DNA of 64,000 nucleotides from Arenicellales bacterium (GCA_958295885.1 OY282380.1:372001-436000); one strand, 5' to 3'; shown: positions 1-9,645, counted from the stretch's first letter. The notes: generated from the sequence alone by a model not told the origin. Program-made: numbers and translations.

Positions 1-803
1 TTGGCCGTATTTTTCCGGCAAGTCGCTGAACTTTGGTGCATTGGGAACTCTTCTCAATAATTACGACGTGTTCAGATGGCTGCGCGAGCAGTATCCCGAT
101 GTCAAGACCATCTACGACGGAACTGAAACCGATCCGGCTCATTCCAAGCTGACATTTGAAATCGTCATTGTTCCTATGGCCGCGAATTACGGATTTGAGT
201 GGGTCGGCGGCCGACTCGAAGGAGTCACTGGAAAAGTCAGGGAAGGATACGAAAACATTCTCGAAGTCTCAAAGTCATCGAACTGGCTGCGTGCCGATAC
301 GAATTTTTCAGAACAGACCAGAGCCTTCAAGAAATCGGGGCCGATATGATGATTATCTCGTCGCGTCGATTCACGACCTGCCAAATGCTCGGAGAGATGA
401 ATCGTCAGCTAATTAAGCCTCAGGTCCTGGTGGGACTGACGAGTTCGTCCAGTGCAGAAACTATAATGAATGCCTGCATTCTCACTGGGGGAAAGGGGCG
501 CGGGTACTCCCCGTTCAATAGTCGGTTGACGTCCCCGCGTACGTGGCAGACCTGCACATTGCAACCGTCCGGGGAACAGTTCACATCATCAAGCAGGTGG
601 TGGAAGCCACCGGAATTATGGCCAAGCCCGAAGCTCTCGCTGCCGATAGGCGCAAAATGCGGGATGGCCTAGAGGCACTGGAAAAAGTGGACAGATTATT
701 GGGAGAATTTGGACGAGTTCAGGACGAAGGTGAATCCGTCAAACCCTATGTTTTCGTTCAGGCACAAAGCGGCTACTGGAACATCGTCTACGATCCACGC
801 TGA
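1..803 (+). pseudogene. Decayed branched-chain-amino-acid-type ABC transporter substrate-binding protein (left end cut by window)
   Basis: Three reading frames must be joined to give one protein. Frame 2 is open from the left edge to about 349 and ends in a segment (DTNFSEQTRAFKKSG) that matches the region of LivJ-type periplasmic binding proteins preceding 'GAD'. The continuation GADMMII and LIKPQVLVG lies in frame 1 from about 340. The C-terminal part (ADLHIATVRGTVHIIKQVVE, then PYVFVQAQSGYWNIVYDP) lies in frame 3 from about 540 to the stop at 803. Intact members bind amino acids or amides in the periplasm for an ABC importer; no permease or ATPase gene follows. At least two frameshifts make it non-functional. 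Family assignment is by pattern only and the ligand cannot be told. Confidence 0.55.
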
Positions 804-1230
804 CGGCGCTTTCGCTATCGGTTGAGCATTGTGCAGTCAATCGCGCATATTTGCGACAGTGTGGCGAAACAGCGGTCAAACATACACCTGAATCTCAAAC
901 CTTTCGTTCTGATGTGACGGTGCAGACAATCTTGCTACCGTCAGCAAGGCAAAAGTTGAATGAAAGGGCGGCGGACAGGCACGCAGCTTTATCCGAATTC
1001 AGTTCCGGACAACGCCTGATGATGGTGCCATTAACTGAGATTGATGCTGATTTAACCAGTGATTGAAATGTTTTTCGCTACGGACACAAGACATCTGCAC
1101 CTTGTAAGAGCCCTTGTTCCAATGTATTTTCAGCATTCGAGTACGAACCAACCGGATCAACGAATAGCCTCGTGGTACAATAAAGTTCACTTTAAAAATA
1201 TCGCTAAATTCAACATACTCAATTTGAAAA
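804..1230. other. Intergenic, no gene seen
   Basis: Only short open frames without recognisable protein character occur on either strand. It lies between a decayed transporter gene and an interrupted hypothetical gene and may be eroded coding sequence. Confidence 0.5.
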
Positions 1231-2037
1231 ATGCTTGAAAACAATGCATGCAGTCAAGGTTCCGAAGAAATTGGCAAAGGTCTAACCGACACAGAAACGA
1301 AAGACGAACTTGTTCAGTTAAAGCAGGCCTGTTTCAAACTTTCCGAGGTGGCTTTAAATTTGAACGAGCCTTCTTGTACAGAAGACTTGTTTGATCAGAT
1401 AGCTAAATATGCCGAGGAAGTCGAGCGTCTTCGAAAGCCAGTTCTCAGAAACATTTCAATCGAAGCGGCCGAAATTCTCATCGAGAATTATTTCGATTTT
1501 CTTGGAGCCTAATACGAACATATCCCATGGCTAGCTGCAAATGTGAACGAAATTCAATCGGGATGGCGAAAACTTTTGTCAAACAAAAGTAGTGAAAAAA
1601 ATTTCGATTTTGACGAAGACGACATTAAAAGGGACCTCCAGAAAAGTAAACGCGAAATTGCACGCGCTTTGAGTAAGTGGAACAAAGCTGACACCGAATT
1701 ACAGAAAGCGAATGCAAAACTGAGAGATTTTCAGAATCAACCACTGCCTTCCGACTACGACATTACTGTCCAATCGAACTACCTGAAACTTCAAAGACAG
1801 TGTTTTGATGATGTTGCCTCGGCAAGCCAGAAAGACTTCGAACTCAAGAGACATGTAATTCAAGCTGCTTTTCCGAATGACGACGAATTCTTGTTACAGG
1901 AAAAACCAAGTCAGCAAACGGAACAAGCTGAAAAAGTCCAAGATTACACCGTTAAGAAACAAAAATCGATCAGCTTTAACTCCTCTGCCTTTCCGTATGA
2001 TTTTATGTACAAAATCCCACCCAGGTGCTGGCTCTGA
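1231..2037 (+). pseudogene. Hypothetical protein gene broken by an in-frame stop and truncated at its 3' end
   Basis: An ATG at 1231 opens a frame of 93 codons that ends at a TAA (1510-1512). The same frame continues directly afterwards without another stop to 2037, so the two halves read as one original protein of about 268 residues with one nonsense codon. The sequence is rich in Lys, Glu and Gln with heptad-like spacing between about 1600 and 1760, suggesting a coiled coil. The last roughly 10 residues run into the DUF4338 remnant on the opposite strand, so the true C-terminus is probably lost. I do not recognise the family. Re-initiation at a GTG (1543) could still yield a short second-half product. 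Confidence 0.45.
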
Positions 2038-2536
2038 TCGAGCTGACACCAGTTGGCGGTACGGTAACAGCTGGCATTGAAACGTGTAAGATCCACATAA
2101 GTCTCCACCAGAACCGGCCGTTAGCCATGTCAAGCCTGCCAGTCAGCCGCCACTTGACGCAGTGCCATTGACAGCACCTTGGAAGCCAGATTCTTCACCT
2201 TCACCCGCGGCATTAAAAATGATTGTTCTGAATGACCCAAACCAGATGCCGCTTGTGACTCTCACCCTGCCAGCCAGTCCACACGTGTCCCGGCACACCA
2301 GTGAACGGGCTGTATACGAAAACATCAGACAAGCCTAGCTGACGCCCCTGACGTTCCGCAATGAATTTGCGAAGATGCGGATTGATCGGACGGCGGTACC
2401 CCAGATAGTGATGGCGGTCTACAATTTCATTCCACGCACCAATGGCGGTCGCCTCGCTGACCACCTCAAGACACAGCGGCAGCAGACCTTTAAAGGAAGT
2501 CTCAAGCCGCGGCCTACCCTTTAGCCATAAGTTCAT
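2030..2536 (-). pseudogene. DUF4338 (DruA-like) protein remnant
   Basis: The minus frame from 2536 contains AWNEIVDRHHYLGYRRP, the hallmark start of DUF4338, followed by HVWTGWQGESHKRHLVWV and NNHF as expected for that family. After a frame change the conserved C-terminal block RPVLVETYVDLTRF, then NASCYRTANWCQL, is readable between about 2115 and 2040. The middle is missing or frameshifted. DUF4338 is the domain of DruA of the Druantia anti-phage system and is also common in transposon-associated genes. No other Druantia gene is nearby, so a mobile-element origin is more likely than a defence locus. It overlaps the truncated tail of the hypothetical gene on the plus strand. Confidence 0.6.
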
Positions 2537-2631
2537 CCCTGACGTAAAACCTTTTGCATTTGATCCTCATCAATGAACTCAGCAGCACTTCTGCGGATCT
2601 ACTGATAACTGGACGGCTAGTCAATTTTCAG

Positions 2632-3435
2632 TTACGATTTAACAGGAGCTTTAAATCTATTTCGGATTTCTGCCGCGTATTGCGCATCAATGTCACCGAT
2701 TACCAACCCATTCCCTTCGATTTTGCGATCAAGAACTTTTCCCCATGGGTCGACGATCATGGTGTGTCCATAGGTTTTTCGCAGGTTGGAATGTGTGCCC
2801 CACTGCGCAGGTGCGATGACATACGCGTGATTTTCAACAGCTCTAGCTCTCAGCAGTATTTCCCAATGGTCCTTTCCGGTCGTGTAAGAAAACGCAGAAG
2901 GTACCGCATACGCAACAGCCCCTTTCCTGGCAAGCGTCTGATAAAGCGTCGGAAATCGAACATCGTAACATACAGTTATTCCTAAGATGCCAAGCGGCGA
3001 CCGGCACGCTACGACACATGATCCGGCTTCGGTATATCGTGATTCGTCATAACGTTCCCCATTGCCCAACATCACATCAAACAGGTGAATCTTGTCATAA
3101 GCTGCAACCTTTGAACCGGAGCTGTCGAAAAGGTAGGAGGTATTTCGAATTTTCGATTGATCCCGACCTGCTGTAAAAATTCCGGCTGCCAAAATCCAGA
3201 TCTGCTCATTCAGAGCAAGCCTCGAAAGAAATCGTTCAATGATGCGATGTCGCTGTTCCCGTTTCGCACATGCCAAACGCTGGGCGTGGCTTTTGGCCAT
3301 CAAAGCGAAGCATTCCGGCAAAATCACAAGGTCTGCATGGCGCTGTCTGGCTTCGCATACCAATTCTCGGGTCAGCTGCAGATTGGTGTCAACATCGTCG
3401 CCGGAGTTCATCTGAACTGCCGCGACTGTAGTCAT
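2632..3435 (-). CDS. Carbon-nitrogen hydrolase (nitrilase superfamily; Nit1/deaminated glutathione amidase-like)
   Basis: 267 residues, the usual length of this family. The catalytic Glu-Lys-Cys triad is visible: E41 in LPECF, K115 in YDKIHLFD and C156 in GITVCYDVRFP. The KIHLFD block and the ESRY..AGS spacing are typical of the Nit1/YbeM branch, which hydrolyses deaminated glutathione or related omega-amides in the cytoplasm. The start overlaps the stop of the upstream exported-protein gene by 4 bp (ATGA), which fixes the start and implies translational coupling. A nitrilase next to yhdP, usually with tldD after it, is a known gammaproteobacterial arrangement; tldD is absent here and a DUF4338 remnant follows instead. 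Exact substrate is inferred. Confidence 0.9.
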   Translation of the reverse strand: MTTVAAVQMNSGDDVDTNLQLTRELVCEARQRHADLVILPECFALMAKSHAQRLACAKREQRHRIIERFLSRLALNEQIWILAAGIFTAGRDQSKIRNTSYLFDSSGSKVAAYDKIHLFDVMLGNGERYDESRYTEAGSCVVACRSPLGILGITVCYDVRFPTLYQTLARKGAVAYAVPSAFSYTTGKDHWEILLRARAVENHAYVIAPAQWGTHSNLRKTYGHTMIVDPWGKVLDRKIEGNGLVIGDIDAQYAAEIRNRFKAPVKS

Positions 3436-3794
3436 GACGAGATTCGCTGTTCGTAGACGATGATGAGCAAAGTGTCTTCGATTCCAGAACCAGGCTGAAT
3501 TTCAATATGCTTCGATTCGATGCCAAGACTCACCAATCTATTGCGGACCTCGATTGCCCACTGATTTCCTGCATCACCGCCAGGATATCGCACAATCAAG
3601 ACTGCATTTTCAGCGGACGTCAATCGCTGCACGGCGAATTTCAGCTGAGGAATTGCAATCACGGCTTCGGTAGTTGCGCCCACCGGCCATTCAGTCCTCG
3701 AAATTGTCGCTTCAAAATCATCTTGCGCACCTGTCGGAACGAAACTCACCAAGGTGATGATGGGAAACAGCATCAGTAAACAAATTTTCTTCAT
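3432..3794 (-). CDS. Small exported protein of unknown function
   Basis: 120 residues with a clear Sec signal peptide: Met-Lys-Lys, a hydrophobic core to about residue 20, and a probable cleavage site near TGA-Q at about 23. The mature part of roughly 97 residues is soluble and is predicted to be periplasmic. It contains RLTSAENAVLIVRYPGGDAG and a C-terminal DTLLIIVYE segment, reminiscent of small OmpA-like or TonB-like alpha/beta domains, but I cannot assign a family. Both ends overlap neighbours by 4 bp (yhdP upstream, nitrilase downstream), so it is co-translated with an envelope-maintenance gene; an envelope role is plausible but unproven. Confidence 0.75.
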   Translation of the reverse strand: MKKICLLMLFPIITLVSFVPTGAQDDFEATISRTEWPVGATTEAVIAIPQLKFAVQRLTSAENAVLIVRYPGGDAGNQWAIEVRNRLVSLGIESKHIEIQPGSGIEDTLLIIVYEQRISS

Positions 3795-6700
3795 TTGCGC
3801 TTAACTACGTCAGTTTGTTGTTCTTCCTTCTTCAGCAGAATCATTTCTGGATTTTTCCATGTTCCACCGATACTGTATTGAAGTTCAAACAAATTAAGGT
3901 CCAAAGTTTTTAAAAGTTCGTTGCTTAAGTAGGTGTAGAGGCCGGTCATCGGATTGATTAAAGTGGCAATAAGCGTTAACGATTTACCAACCTTAGGCGA
4001 CGCTCCTACTGACAGGTCCAGTTCCTTGGTACTCCAGTTGGTAGATCCGTTCGCATAAATTTGAACGCTTGGGTTTTCAAAAACGATGGCGGGAAATCTG
4101 ATTACTCCATTTTCAATTTCTGCATCACCAACTATGCTGTCAAAGCCTACGCCTTCTTCATCAAATTCAGAAATTTCCTTCGAAAGGTTATCGAAGAAAA
4201 CGTCATAATTGAAAAATCCAATCAAATCCAACCCAGTCGTATCAATCCCGGTTTGAACGAAGATGTCTGAGCCCAAGAGGCCGACTTTTCCCGAAGTTTT
4301 CTCTGCTGACCAATTCGTTAGCGCGTCGTTCCAGCTGAGGGTTCCAGAGCCCTCCATCTGTCCATTCAAAAAAGTTCCGTGATAACCCAGACTTTTCATC
4401 GTTTCACCAAAGTCACTCGAATTTGACTCAAAACGAATGTTAGTGGTTTGTGAATGCAGCCATTCACCTTCGGCCTTGACTTCCATATGCGGAGCCTCGA
4501 AATCCGCTGTTCTGATGGCCCAGCGGTCATGCTCAGGTTCAGCGACAATCGTGCTTTTCCCCAGATGATACTGCCCGTAAACCGTATCTGCGCATCGAAT
4601 GCTGATTCTTGGGAGAGTGCTTGGATCGATTGGTTTTCCACTTAAAGGCTCCTGAGCCTCAGCCATGTGACATTTGCTCAATTCAGCTTCGAAACTACGC
4701 ACTTCACCTTCTTCCAAGAAATCCTCGCCCCGATATCGGGCAACTCCCGCAAACTGGTCTGAGTCGACCTGAATTCCCCAATAATCTTCCTGTCTTGTGA
4801 ACTGCGCTTTGAAATTGCTCCAAATTCGTTTTCGCGATAACAATAGGTAGTCTACGACCATTTGAACGCGCTGCACACTCTGTCCGTAATTCAAATCGGC
4901 ATTTTCGGCATTTTCGGCATTTTCGGCCTCATCGTCAAGAACTCTCAACCATTCATCTAAATCGAGAAATGACGCATAAAGATCAACGCTGACCCCGGAC
5001 TCGGGCATGATGGGCAATTGAGAAAGTCCAATCGAAACCGCTCCTTTGTCAATCAGCCATCCCTGGCCGTTTCGTTTGCTATGAATTCGGCCCACCAGAA
5101 GTGGACTGAGTTCAAAATTGGCAATTCTCTCGGATTTGTCCTTCGTCTCTATCGATACCTTCAAAGGCATTTCCGCATCTGCCTCTTTGACCAGAGGCAA
5201 AGGAAGCCGCGCTTCAAGACCTTCCAATGACGTCGACAATGTAATTGTGCTGAGCCCTTTTGTCCAGCTATAGTCTGCATTCCAAGAAATATCACCGTTC
5301 ATTCGAGCAGCGATTTTTTCACCCAGCAGCGATTCAAGCGCTGAAATCCGTCCCATGCCCTTCGCACTGCCATTAACAGTGAACGTATCGGCTGTTTCTT
5401 CTCCCTCAAATGCGGTGGTGAATCGACCGCCTAGGATTTCACCTTCGATGTTCCCCTTTGTTGCACCTTGGCGGTTGAAATCGATTGCTCCTTTAATGTC
5501 GTTTGCTTCAATGCCAACGCTTGTTACCAAGGCCATATTTTGTGCCGCTAGATTTCCATCTAATTTGAATTGTTTTCCGCGCCGCAACGGGATGCGAATG
5601 TCCAGCTTGACATCTGCGTTTCCCCGCATGCCGGTGATGCCTTCTATTTGGCCAGGGTTGACTTGGCCGTTCGGTCCAAATAAATCCAGTCCCAGGCCAG
5701 CGGGAGCCAACGCCGACATAGCAATGGTTAAAATTGGATCTGGACCTACGATGTCCGAAACACTGGCAGTCGCATCGTTGATCTTTATTCCGTTGAAATA
5801 CAAAATTTCCGAATTGATGCCGACCTGTTTTCCTCGTACATTTATGGTGCCTTTTCCATCGCGAACCGGCGGCCACTTTTGGTTGAATTCAAATGTCAAA
5901 TCTGTGTACTGACCGTCGATTTCCAGCAGATCATAGGTCTTTGATTGGATTAACTGACTGGGATCAAATCCGATTCTTCCGCTGAGCTCGGGAAAATAGA
6001 GCGACTGCAGTCGAGGCGCCATGAACGCATAGGAGCGCGGTGGGAAAAAAACTCCATAATTCGCAAGAAGAGAAGTCGCATTCAGTGACTTGATCCAGAA
6101 ATTGGTCTGCGCACTGAAATCAGCACGGTTTTCCAGTTTCCATTCTCCAGCGAGACTGAGCTCAGTCGCGTTGTCGCTGGCGCTCAGGCCCGGATCCGTT
6201 AGTTTCAGCGACCAACCGACTGATTCAAAACGATTGTCCCTCCAACGAGCTTCAATGCTTGAATCGGCAACCGCAGCAACCCCATCAAGAGCGAGTCCTT
6301 GGTCGCCCATTGTGGATGGCAGGAACAGACTCAGCCATACGATGTCCGCTGAATTCACATCCAACTGCAGGTCTGCTGACAGATTTCCACTTGGAACTTT
6401 TGACATGTCAATTCTAAAATTCAGGCTTGATGGACTGTGCCAGCTGGTCAATACACTGCCTAAAAGCGAATGAACATCATCGTTTGGATCAATGTTCATT
6501 TCAAATTGACCGGCGACAGTTTTTTCAGTCAAGGGAGAGTTCAGCTGCAGTTCGAATTGGCCGTTTGACACTTCCATTGTCTGAACGTTCGACAGACTCG
6601 ACAGTACAACGCCGAAAGTCCAAGTGCCATCAGAAGTTGGAGAAGTTAGAACGCCTTTGCGTCGGCCCAAATATTGGGCAAGATCAAACTGTCCCGTCAA

Positions 6701-7054
6701 TTGGGGCGAATCGATTCCGATGTATTCGATCTGTATGCCTTTCGTATTCCACAGTGGCTGAGCAAAACGAACTTCCAGAAAGTCGGTGATCAACTGCCCC
6801 GCCCCTTCTTTGATAGAACTGCGCAGTTCCAAGCCTCGGACTTGAATCTTGGGCGAAATTCCCTGAAAGCTCACTTCAACCTGTTCAAATTCAACCATCT
6901 CACCAAGAGCGTAATCCAATGCCTCCATAAATTCCGATTTGAAAGACTGCAAATTGGCAAGCCCCAAAACAGTAAAAAAACAAAGAAACAATATTCCAGT
7001 ACTCATCCACGCAATGATGCGCAGCAAAAACTTAAAAATTTGTCTCAGTACCAT
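3791..7054 (-). CDS. yhdP: YhdP family AsmA-like phospholipid-transport protein
   Basis: 1087 residues with one N-terminal transmembrane segment (about residues 8-32) and a very long beta-rich periplasmic part, the layout of YhdP/TIGR02099. The conserved C-terminal AsmA-like block is present: GDAEIENGVIRFPAIVFEN, then STKELDLSVGASPKVGKSL, then NPMTGLYTYL. In Enterobacteria YhdP is one of three AsmA-like proteins (with TamB and YdbH) moving phospholipids from inner to outer membrane. The family is usually around 1,250-1,300 residues, so this copy is shorter but shows no frameshift. A 9-bp tandem repeat encodes an Ala-Glu-Asn run about two thirds of the way along. It is the first gene of a three-gene overlapping unit with the exported protein and nitrilase. 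Confidence 0.9.
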   Translation of the reverse strand: MVLRQIFKFLLRIIAWMSTGILFLCFFTVLGLANLQSFKSEFMEALDYALGEMVEFEQVEVSFQGISPKIQVRGLELRSSIKEGAGQLITDFLEVRFAQPLWNTKGIQIEYIGIDSPQLTGQFDLAQYLGRRKGVLTSPTSDGTWTFGVVLSSLSNVQTMEVSNGQFELQLNSPLTEKTVAGQFEMNIDPNDDVHSLLGSVLTSWHSPSSLNFRIDMSKVPSGNLSADLQLDVNSADIVWLSLFLPSTMGDQGLALDGVAAVADSSIEARWRDNRFESVGWSLKLTDPGLSASDNATELSLAGEWKLENRADFSAQTNFWIKSLNATSLLANYGVFFPPRSYAFMAPRLQSLYFPELSGRIGFDPSQLIQSKTYDLLEIDGQYTDLTFEFNQKWPPVRDGKGTINVRGKQVGINSEILYFNGIKINDATASVSDIVGPDPILTIAMSALAPAGLGLDLFGPNGQVNPGQIEGITGMRGNADVKLDIRIPLRRGKQFKLDGNLAAQNMALVTSVGIEANDIKGAIDFNRQGATKGNIEGEILGGRFTTAFEGEETADTFTVNGSAKGMGRISALESLLGEKIAARMNGDISWNADYSWTKGLSTITLSTSLEGLEARLPLPLVKEADAEMPLKVSIETKDKSERIANFELSPLLVGRIHSKRNGQGWLIDKGAVSIGLSQLPIMPESGVSVDLYASFLDLDEWLRVLDDEAENAENAENADLNYGQSVQRVQMVVDYLLLSRKRIWSNFKAQFTRQEDYWGIQVDSDQFAGVARYRGEDFLEEGEVRSFEAELSKCHMAEAQEPLSGKPIDPSTLPRISIRCADTVYGQYHLGKSTIVAEPEHDRWAIRTADFEAPHMEVKAEGEWLHSQTTNIRFESNSSDFGETMKSLGYHGTFLNGQMEGSGTLSWNDALTNWSAEKTSGKVGLLGSDIFVQTGIDTTGLDLIGFFNYDVFFDNLSKEISEFDEEGVGFDSIVGDAEIENGVIRFPAIVFENPSVQIYANGSTNWSTKELDLSVGASPKVGKSLTLIATLINPMTGLYTYLSNELLKTLDLNLFELQYSIGGTWKNPEMILLKKEEQQTDVVKRK
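4901..4927. repeat. 9-bp tandem repeat (x3) inside yhdP
   Basis: Three perfect copies of ATTTTCGGC, which on the coding strand give repeated Glu-Asn-Ala triplets. Copy-number change would keep the frame. Confidence 0.85.
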
Positions 7055-7229
7055 GTTAATAATGTTCAGAAGTGATCTCTCGCAGTATGGGTTCGAAGAT
7101 CTCAGTTTATCGATTCATCATATTTTAATTTGTCCATTCCGATGCGCGGCAGGAAATGAACAAAACAGAGTATCGACACATTGAATTGATGGTTTTCTCC
7201 TCCACATCGCAGAGTGTGGCTTTGTGGCT

Positions 7230-7267
7230 GTCGTTTCGAATTAGTCAGTGAGAAAATTCGAAACGAC
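7230..7267. terminator. Perfect 13-bp inverted repeat just after rsfS, possible terminator
   Basis: GTCGTTTCGAATT at 7230-7242 pairs exactly with AATTCGAAACGAC at 7255-7267, leaving a 12-nt loop. It starts 3 nt beyond the rsfS stop codon, at the end of the leuS-rsfS run. No long T tract follows on either strand, so a classical Rho-independent terminator is not certain; it could instead be a transcript-end stabilising hairpin. Confidence 0.45.
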
Positions 7268-7269
7268 GA

Positions 7270-7614
7270 TCAGGCAGTTGTGGGCGTTTTCAATGATTCC
7301 TGCCAAAGGCGCTCCAAGCCGTAGAATTCGCGTGCGTCTTCGTCCATGATGTGAACGACGACATCGATGAAGTCAACCAAAATCCAATTTCCATAATCGT
7401 CGCCTTCGATCCCGGCTGGTCGCCGTTCTTTCTGGCGCAGTTCACTCGTTACAGATCGAAGTATTGCCTTGACATGTCGATTTGAGGTTCCGGTAACAAT
7501 CACCATGTAGTCCATCATGTCCGTCATTCCCCGCACGTCAATCACGCTCAGGTTCAATCCCTTGGCATTGCCGATGGCCTCAATGGCATTTTCTAATAGT
7601 TCTTCTGAATTCAT
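7270..7614 (-). CDS. rsfS: Ribosomal silencing factor RsfS (YbeB/Iojap family)
   Basis: 114 residues, the usual length. The family signature is clear: LNLSVIDVRGMTDMMDYMVI, then GTSNRHVKAI, GDDYGNWILVDFIDVVVHIM and FYGLERLW. RsfS binds ribosomal protein uL14 on the 50S subunit, blocks subunit joining and silences translation in starvation. It lies 15 bp after nadD, an order conserved across many bacteria. In many gammaproteobacteria rlmH, mrdA and rodA follow rsfS; here the run ends with an inverted repeat and then the unrelated yhdP unit, so synteny breaks at about 7.27 kb. Confidence 0.96.
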   Translation of the reverse strand: MNSEELLENAIEAIGNAKGLNLSVIDVRGMTDMMDYMVIVTGTSNRHVKAILRSVTSELRQKERRPAGIEGDDYGNWILVDFIDVVVHIMDEDAREFYGLERLWQESLKTPTTA

Positions 7615-7629
7615 ACGCGTTGTTGCCTG

Positions 7630-8259
7630 TCAGCCGATATACAGCTCATGATCATCAATGTACTGTGCTACATTCTTGGGTAAATAATTTGTCGTGTCCG
7701 CTCCTTTTCTCAGTTCGATTCGCAACTGGGTAGCGGATATGTCCAACTGGGATACTGAAACGGTGCAAATATGGCCAGACATGCACTCAAACAGAACTCG
7801 CGTTCGGGAATTGAACGCCTGGACGACCCGTTTTGGGTAGTGGCGCAGGTGAGTCGCACCGGGGCGAGCCATCACCACGATATTGGCCAAATGAAGCACT
7901 TCCGCCCACCAATACCAGCGATGAATCTGCGAAAATGCATCCAGTCCCAGGATCAGGCAAAGCGGTCGAAAACCAAATTCACTTCGCATCGAACGCAGAG
8001 TCGGCACCATATAGGAAATGCCAGGCCGTCGAATTTCTCGGTCGTCCGCTATGAGTTTGGGATGCTCCGCGAGGGCCAGAACTGTCATCCGCCAACGATG
8101 TATCGAATCAGCCGCGGGCTGGCTGCGATGGCCCGGACGAGCGTTTGTAATGTATCGAACTTCAGATAGACCGGTACTTTCACACACATCTAGCACAGGC
8201 AATATGTGTCCATAGTGAATCGGATCAAATGTACCTCCAAATACTCCTATTGGCTTCAT
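7630..8259 (-). CDS. nadD: Nicotinate-nucleotide adenylyltransferase
   Basis: NadD transfers AMP from ATP to nicotinate mononucleotide, making deamido-NAD in NAD biosynthesis. The ATG at 8259 is chosen because it places the nucleotide-binding motif GGTFDPIHYGH at residues 8-18 as in the family; a longer open frame reaches 8391 but would add 44 unconserved residues and run into proA. The resulting 209-residue protein has the normal length. The second conserved site near the C-terminus reads DISATQLR (the ISxTxIR motif, with A for the usual S/T position). It sits 100 bp after proA and 15 bp before rsfS, on the same strand. Confidence 0.94.
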   Translation of the reverse strand: MKPIGVFGGTFDPIHYGHILPVLDVCESTGLSEVRYITNARPGHRSQPAADSIHRWRMTVLALAEHPKLIADDREIRRPGISYMVPTLRSMRSEFGFRPLCLILGLDAFSQIHRWYWWAEVLHLANIVVMARPGATHLRHYPKRVVQAFNSRTRVLFECMSGHICTVSVSQLDISATQLRIELRKGADTTNYLPKNVAQYIDDHELYIG

Positions 8260-8359
8260 GCATGCGTCGCGGTGATGGACTGCAGCGCAAGCGTGCAGTC
8301 GAAAATCAGGTGAACTGGTTTTGAATTGAGCGGGAAGAACAAATGAGAGGAATTCAAAC

Positions 8360-9640
8360 TTATCGCCGGGTTGTCCCGTCTCCGTACACAATATATTTCT
8401 GTATGGTCAAGCCTTCCAGTCCCACCGGTCCTCGGGCATGCAATTTGTTGGTGCTGATGCCGATTTCCGCGCCGAGTCCATATTCGAACCCATCAGAAAA
8501 TCGAGTCGATGCGTTCAGCATCACTGAACTAGAATCAACTTCCCGCAGAAAGCGGTTTGCATTTCTCAGGTTTTCCGTAACAATGGTGTCGGTGTGCTCA
8601 GATCCATATTTATGAATATGACCGATCGCTTCATCAATGTCTTCTACAACTCGGACTGCTAGAATCGGAGCCAGATATTCCTCATACCAGTCACTCTCAC
8701 TTGCGGGGTTCATCACTGACTCCAGCTCACAGCTGGCTTCACACCCTCTCAGTTCCACTCCTTTTTCCACGAGAAGAGGCGTTACCCGTTCCAACAGCTT
8801 TGATGCGACACCACGCGCGACCAGCAGAGTTTCTGCGGCGTTGCACACCCCATAGCGATGTGTCTTGGAGTTCATGACAATTGGAACTGCCTTGTCCAGG
8901 TCGGCATCATCATCCACATAGACATGGCATACTCCGTCAAGATGCTTCAAAATCGGAATTTTCGATGTCGCAGTGATTCTTTCGATCAAGCCTTTACCGC
9001 CTCGGGGCACAATCACGTCAATCCATTCTTCCATGGAAGTCAATACGTCAATTGCTCTGCGGTCCTGCGTTTCAATAAACTGCACGATCGCTTTGGGCAA
9101 ACCCGCTGCTTCAAGCCCTTCGTGAAGACAATTCACGATGGCCAGATTGGAATGAAAGGCCTCTGAACCCCCGCGCAAAATCACTGCGTTTCCAGATTTG
9201 AGACATAAGCCCGCGCAATCGGCGGTTACGTTGGGACGCGATTCATAGATGATGCCGATCACACCCAGGGGAACTCTCATTCGTCCAACCCGAATGCCGG
9301 ACGGACGACTGACGACCCCAGAAATTTCACCCACAGGATCAGGCAGGTCTGCAGTTTGCCTCAGCCCTTCCGCCATCTGGGCAATGCGTGACTCCGTAAG
9401 GTTCAGCCGGTCCAGCATCGCATCGGATAATCCCGAAAGACGCCCTTCGGCCAGGTCCAGCTGATTCCGCTTTCGAATCAGACCATAGGATGCGTCTATG
9501 CTCTCTGCTGCATAAAGCAAGGCGCGATTTCGCTGTTCAGTCGTAGAACGCGCCGCGGACCGCGCCGCGGCTCTCGCGGAAACTGCGATATCCCGCACAT
9601 GAGTTTCAATGTCAAATTGTTGCTGTGTCTGGAAGTTCAT
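8360..9640 (-). CDS. proA: Gamma-glutamyl phosphate reductase
   Basis: 426 residues, typical of ProA. It reduces gamma-glutamyl phosphate to glutamate semialdehyde with NADPH, the second step of proline synthesis. The aldehyde-dehydrogenase fold is marked by [14 protein letters not shown] (about 126-139), LRGGSEA (155-161), and the catalytic Cys266 within [12 protein letters not shown]; the C-terminus [14 protein letters not shown] is conserved. Only 5 bp separate it from holA upstream, so the two are surely co-transcribed. proA beside nadD and rsfS is a familiar Pseudomonas-type order. proB is not in the window. Confidence 0.96.
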   Translation of the reverse strand: MNFQTQQQFDIETHVRDIAVSARAAARSAARSTTEQRNRALLYAAESIDASYGLIRKRNQLDLAEGRLSGLSDAMLDRLNLTESRIAQMAEGLRQTADLPDPVGEISGVVSRPSGIRVGRMRVPLGVIGIIYESRPNVTADCAGLCLKSGNAVILRGGSEAFHSNLAIVNCLHEGLEAAGLPKAIVQFIETQDRRAIDVLTSMEEWIDVIVPRGGKGLIERITATSKIPILKHLDGVCHVYVDDDADLDKAVPIVMNSKTHRYGVCNAAETLLVARGVASKLLERVTPLLVEKGVELRGCEASCELESVMNPASESDWYEEYLAPILAVRVVEDIDEAIGHIHKYGSEHTDTIVTENLRNANRFLREVDSSSVMLNASTRFSDGFEYGLGAEIGISTNKLHARGPVGLEGLTIQKYIVYGDGTTRR

Positions 9641-9645
9641 AGAAG

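Noticed and set aside
2030..2536. A Druantia defence island
   Set aside because: Only a broken DUF4338 domain is present and none of the other Druantia genes can be seen.
8260..8391. Longer NadD with a 44-residue N-terminal extension
   Set aside because: The nucleotide-binding motif normally begins within the first ten residues, and the extension overlaps proA and has no family likeness.
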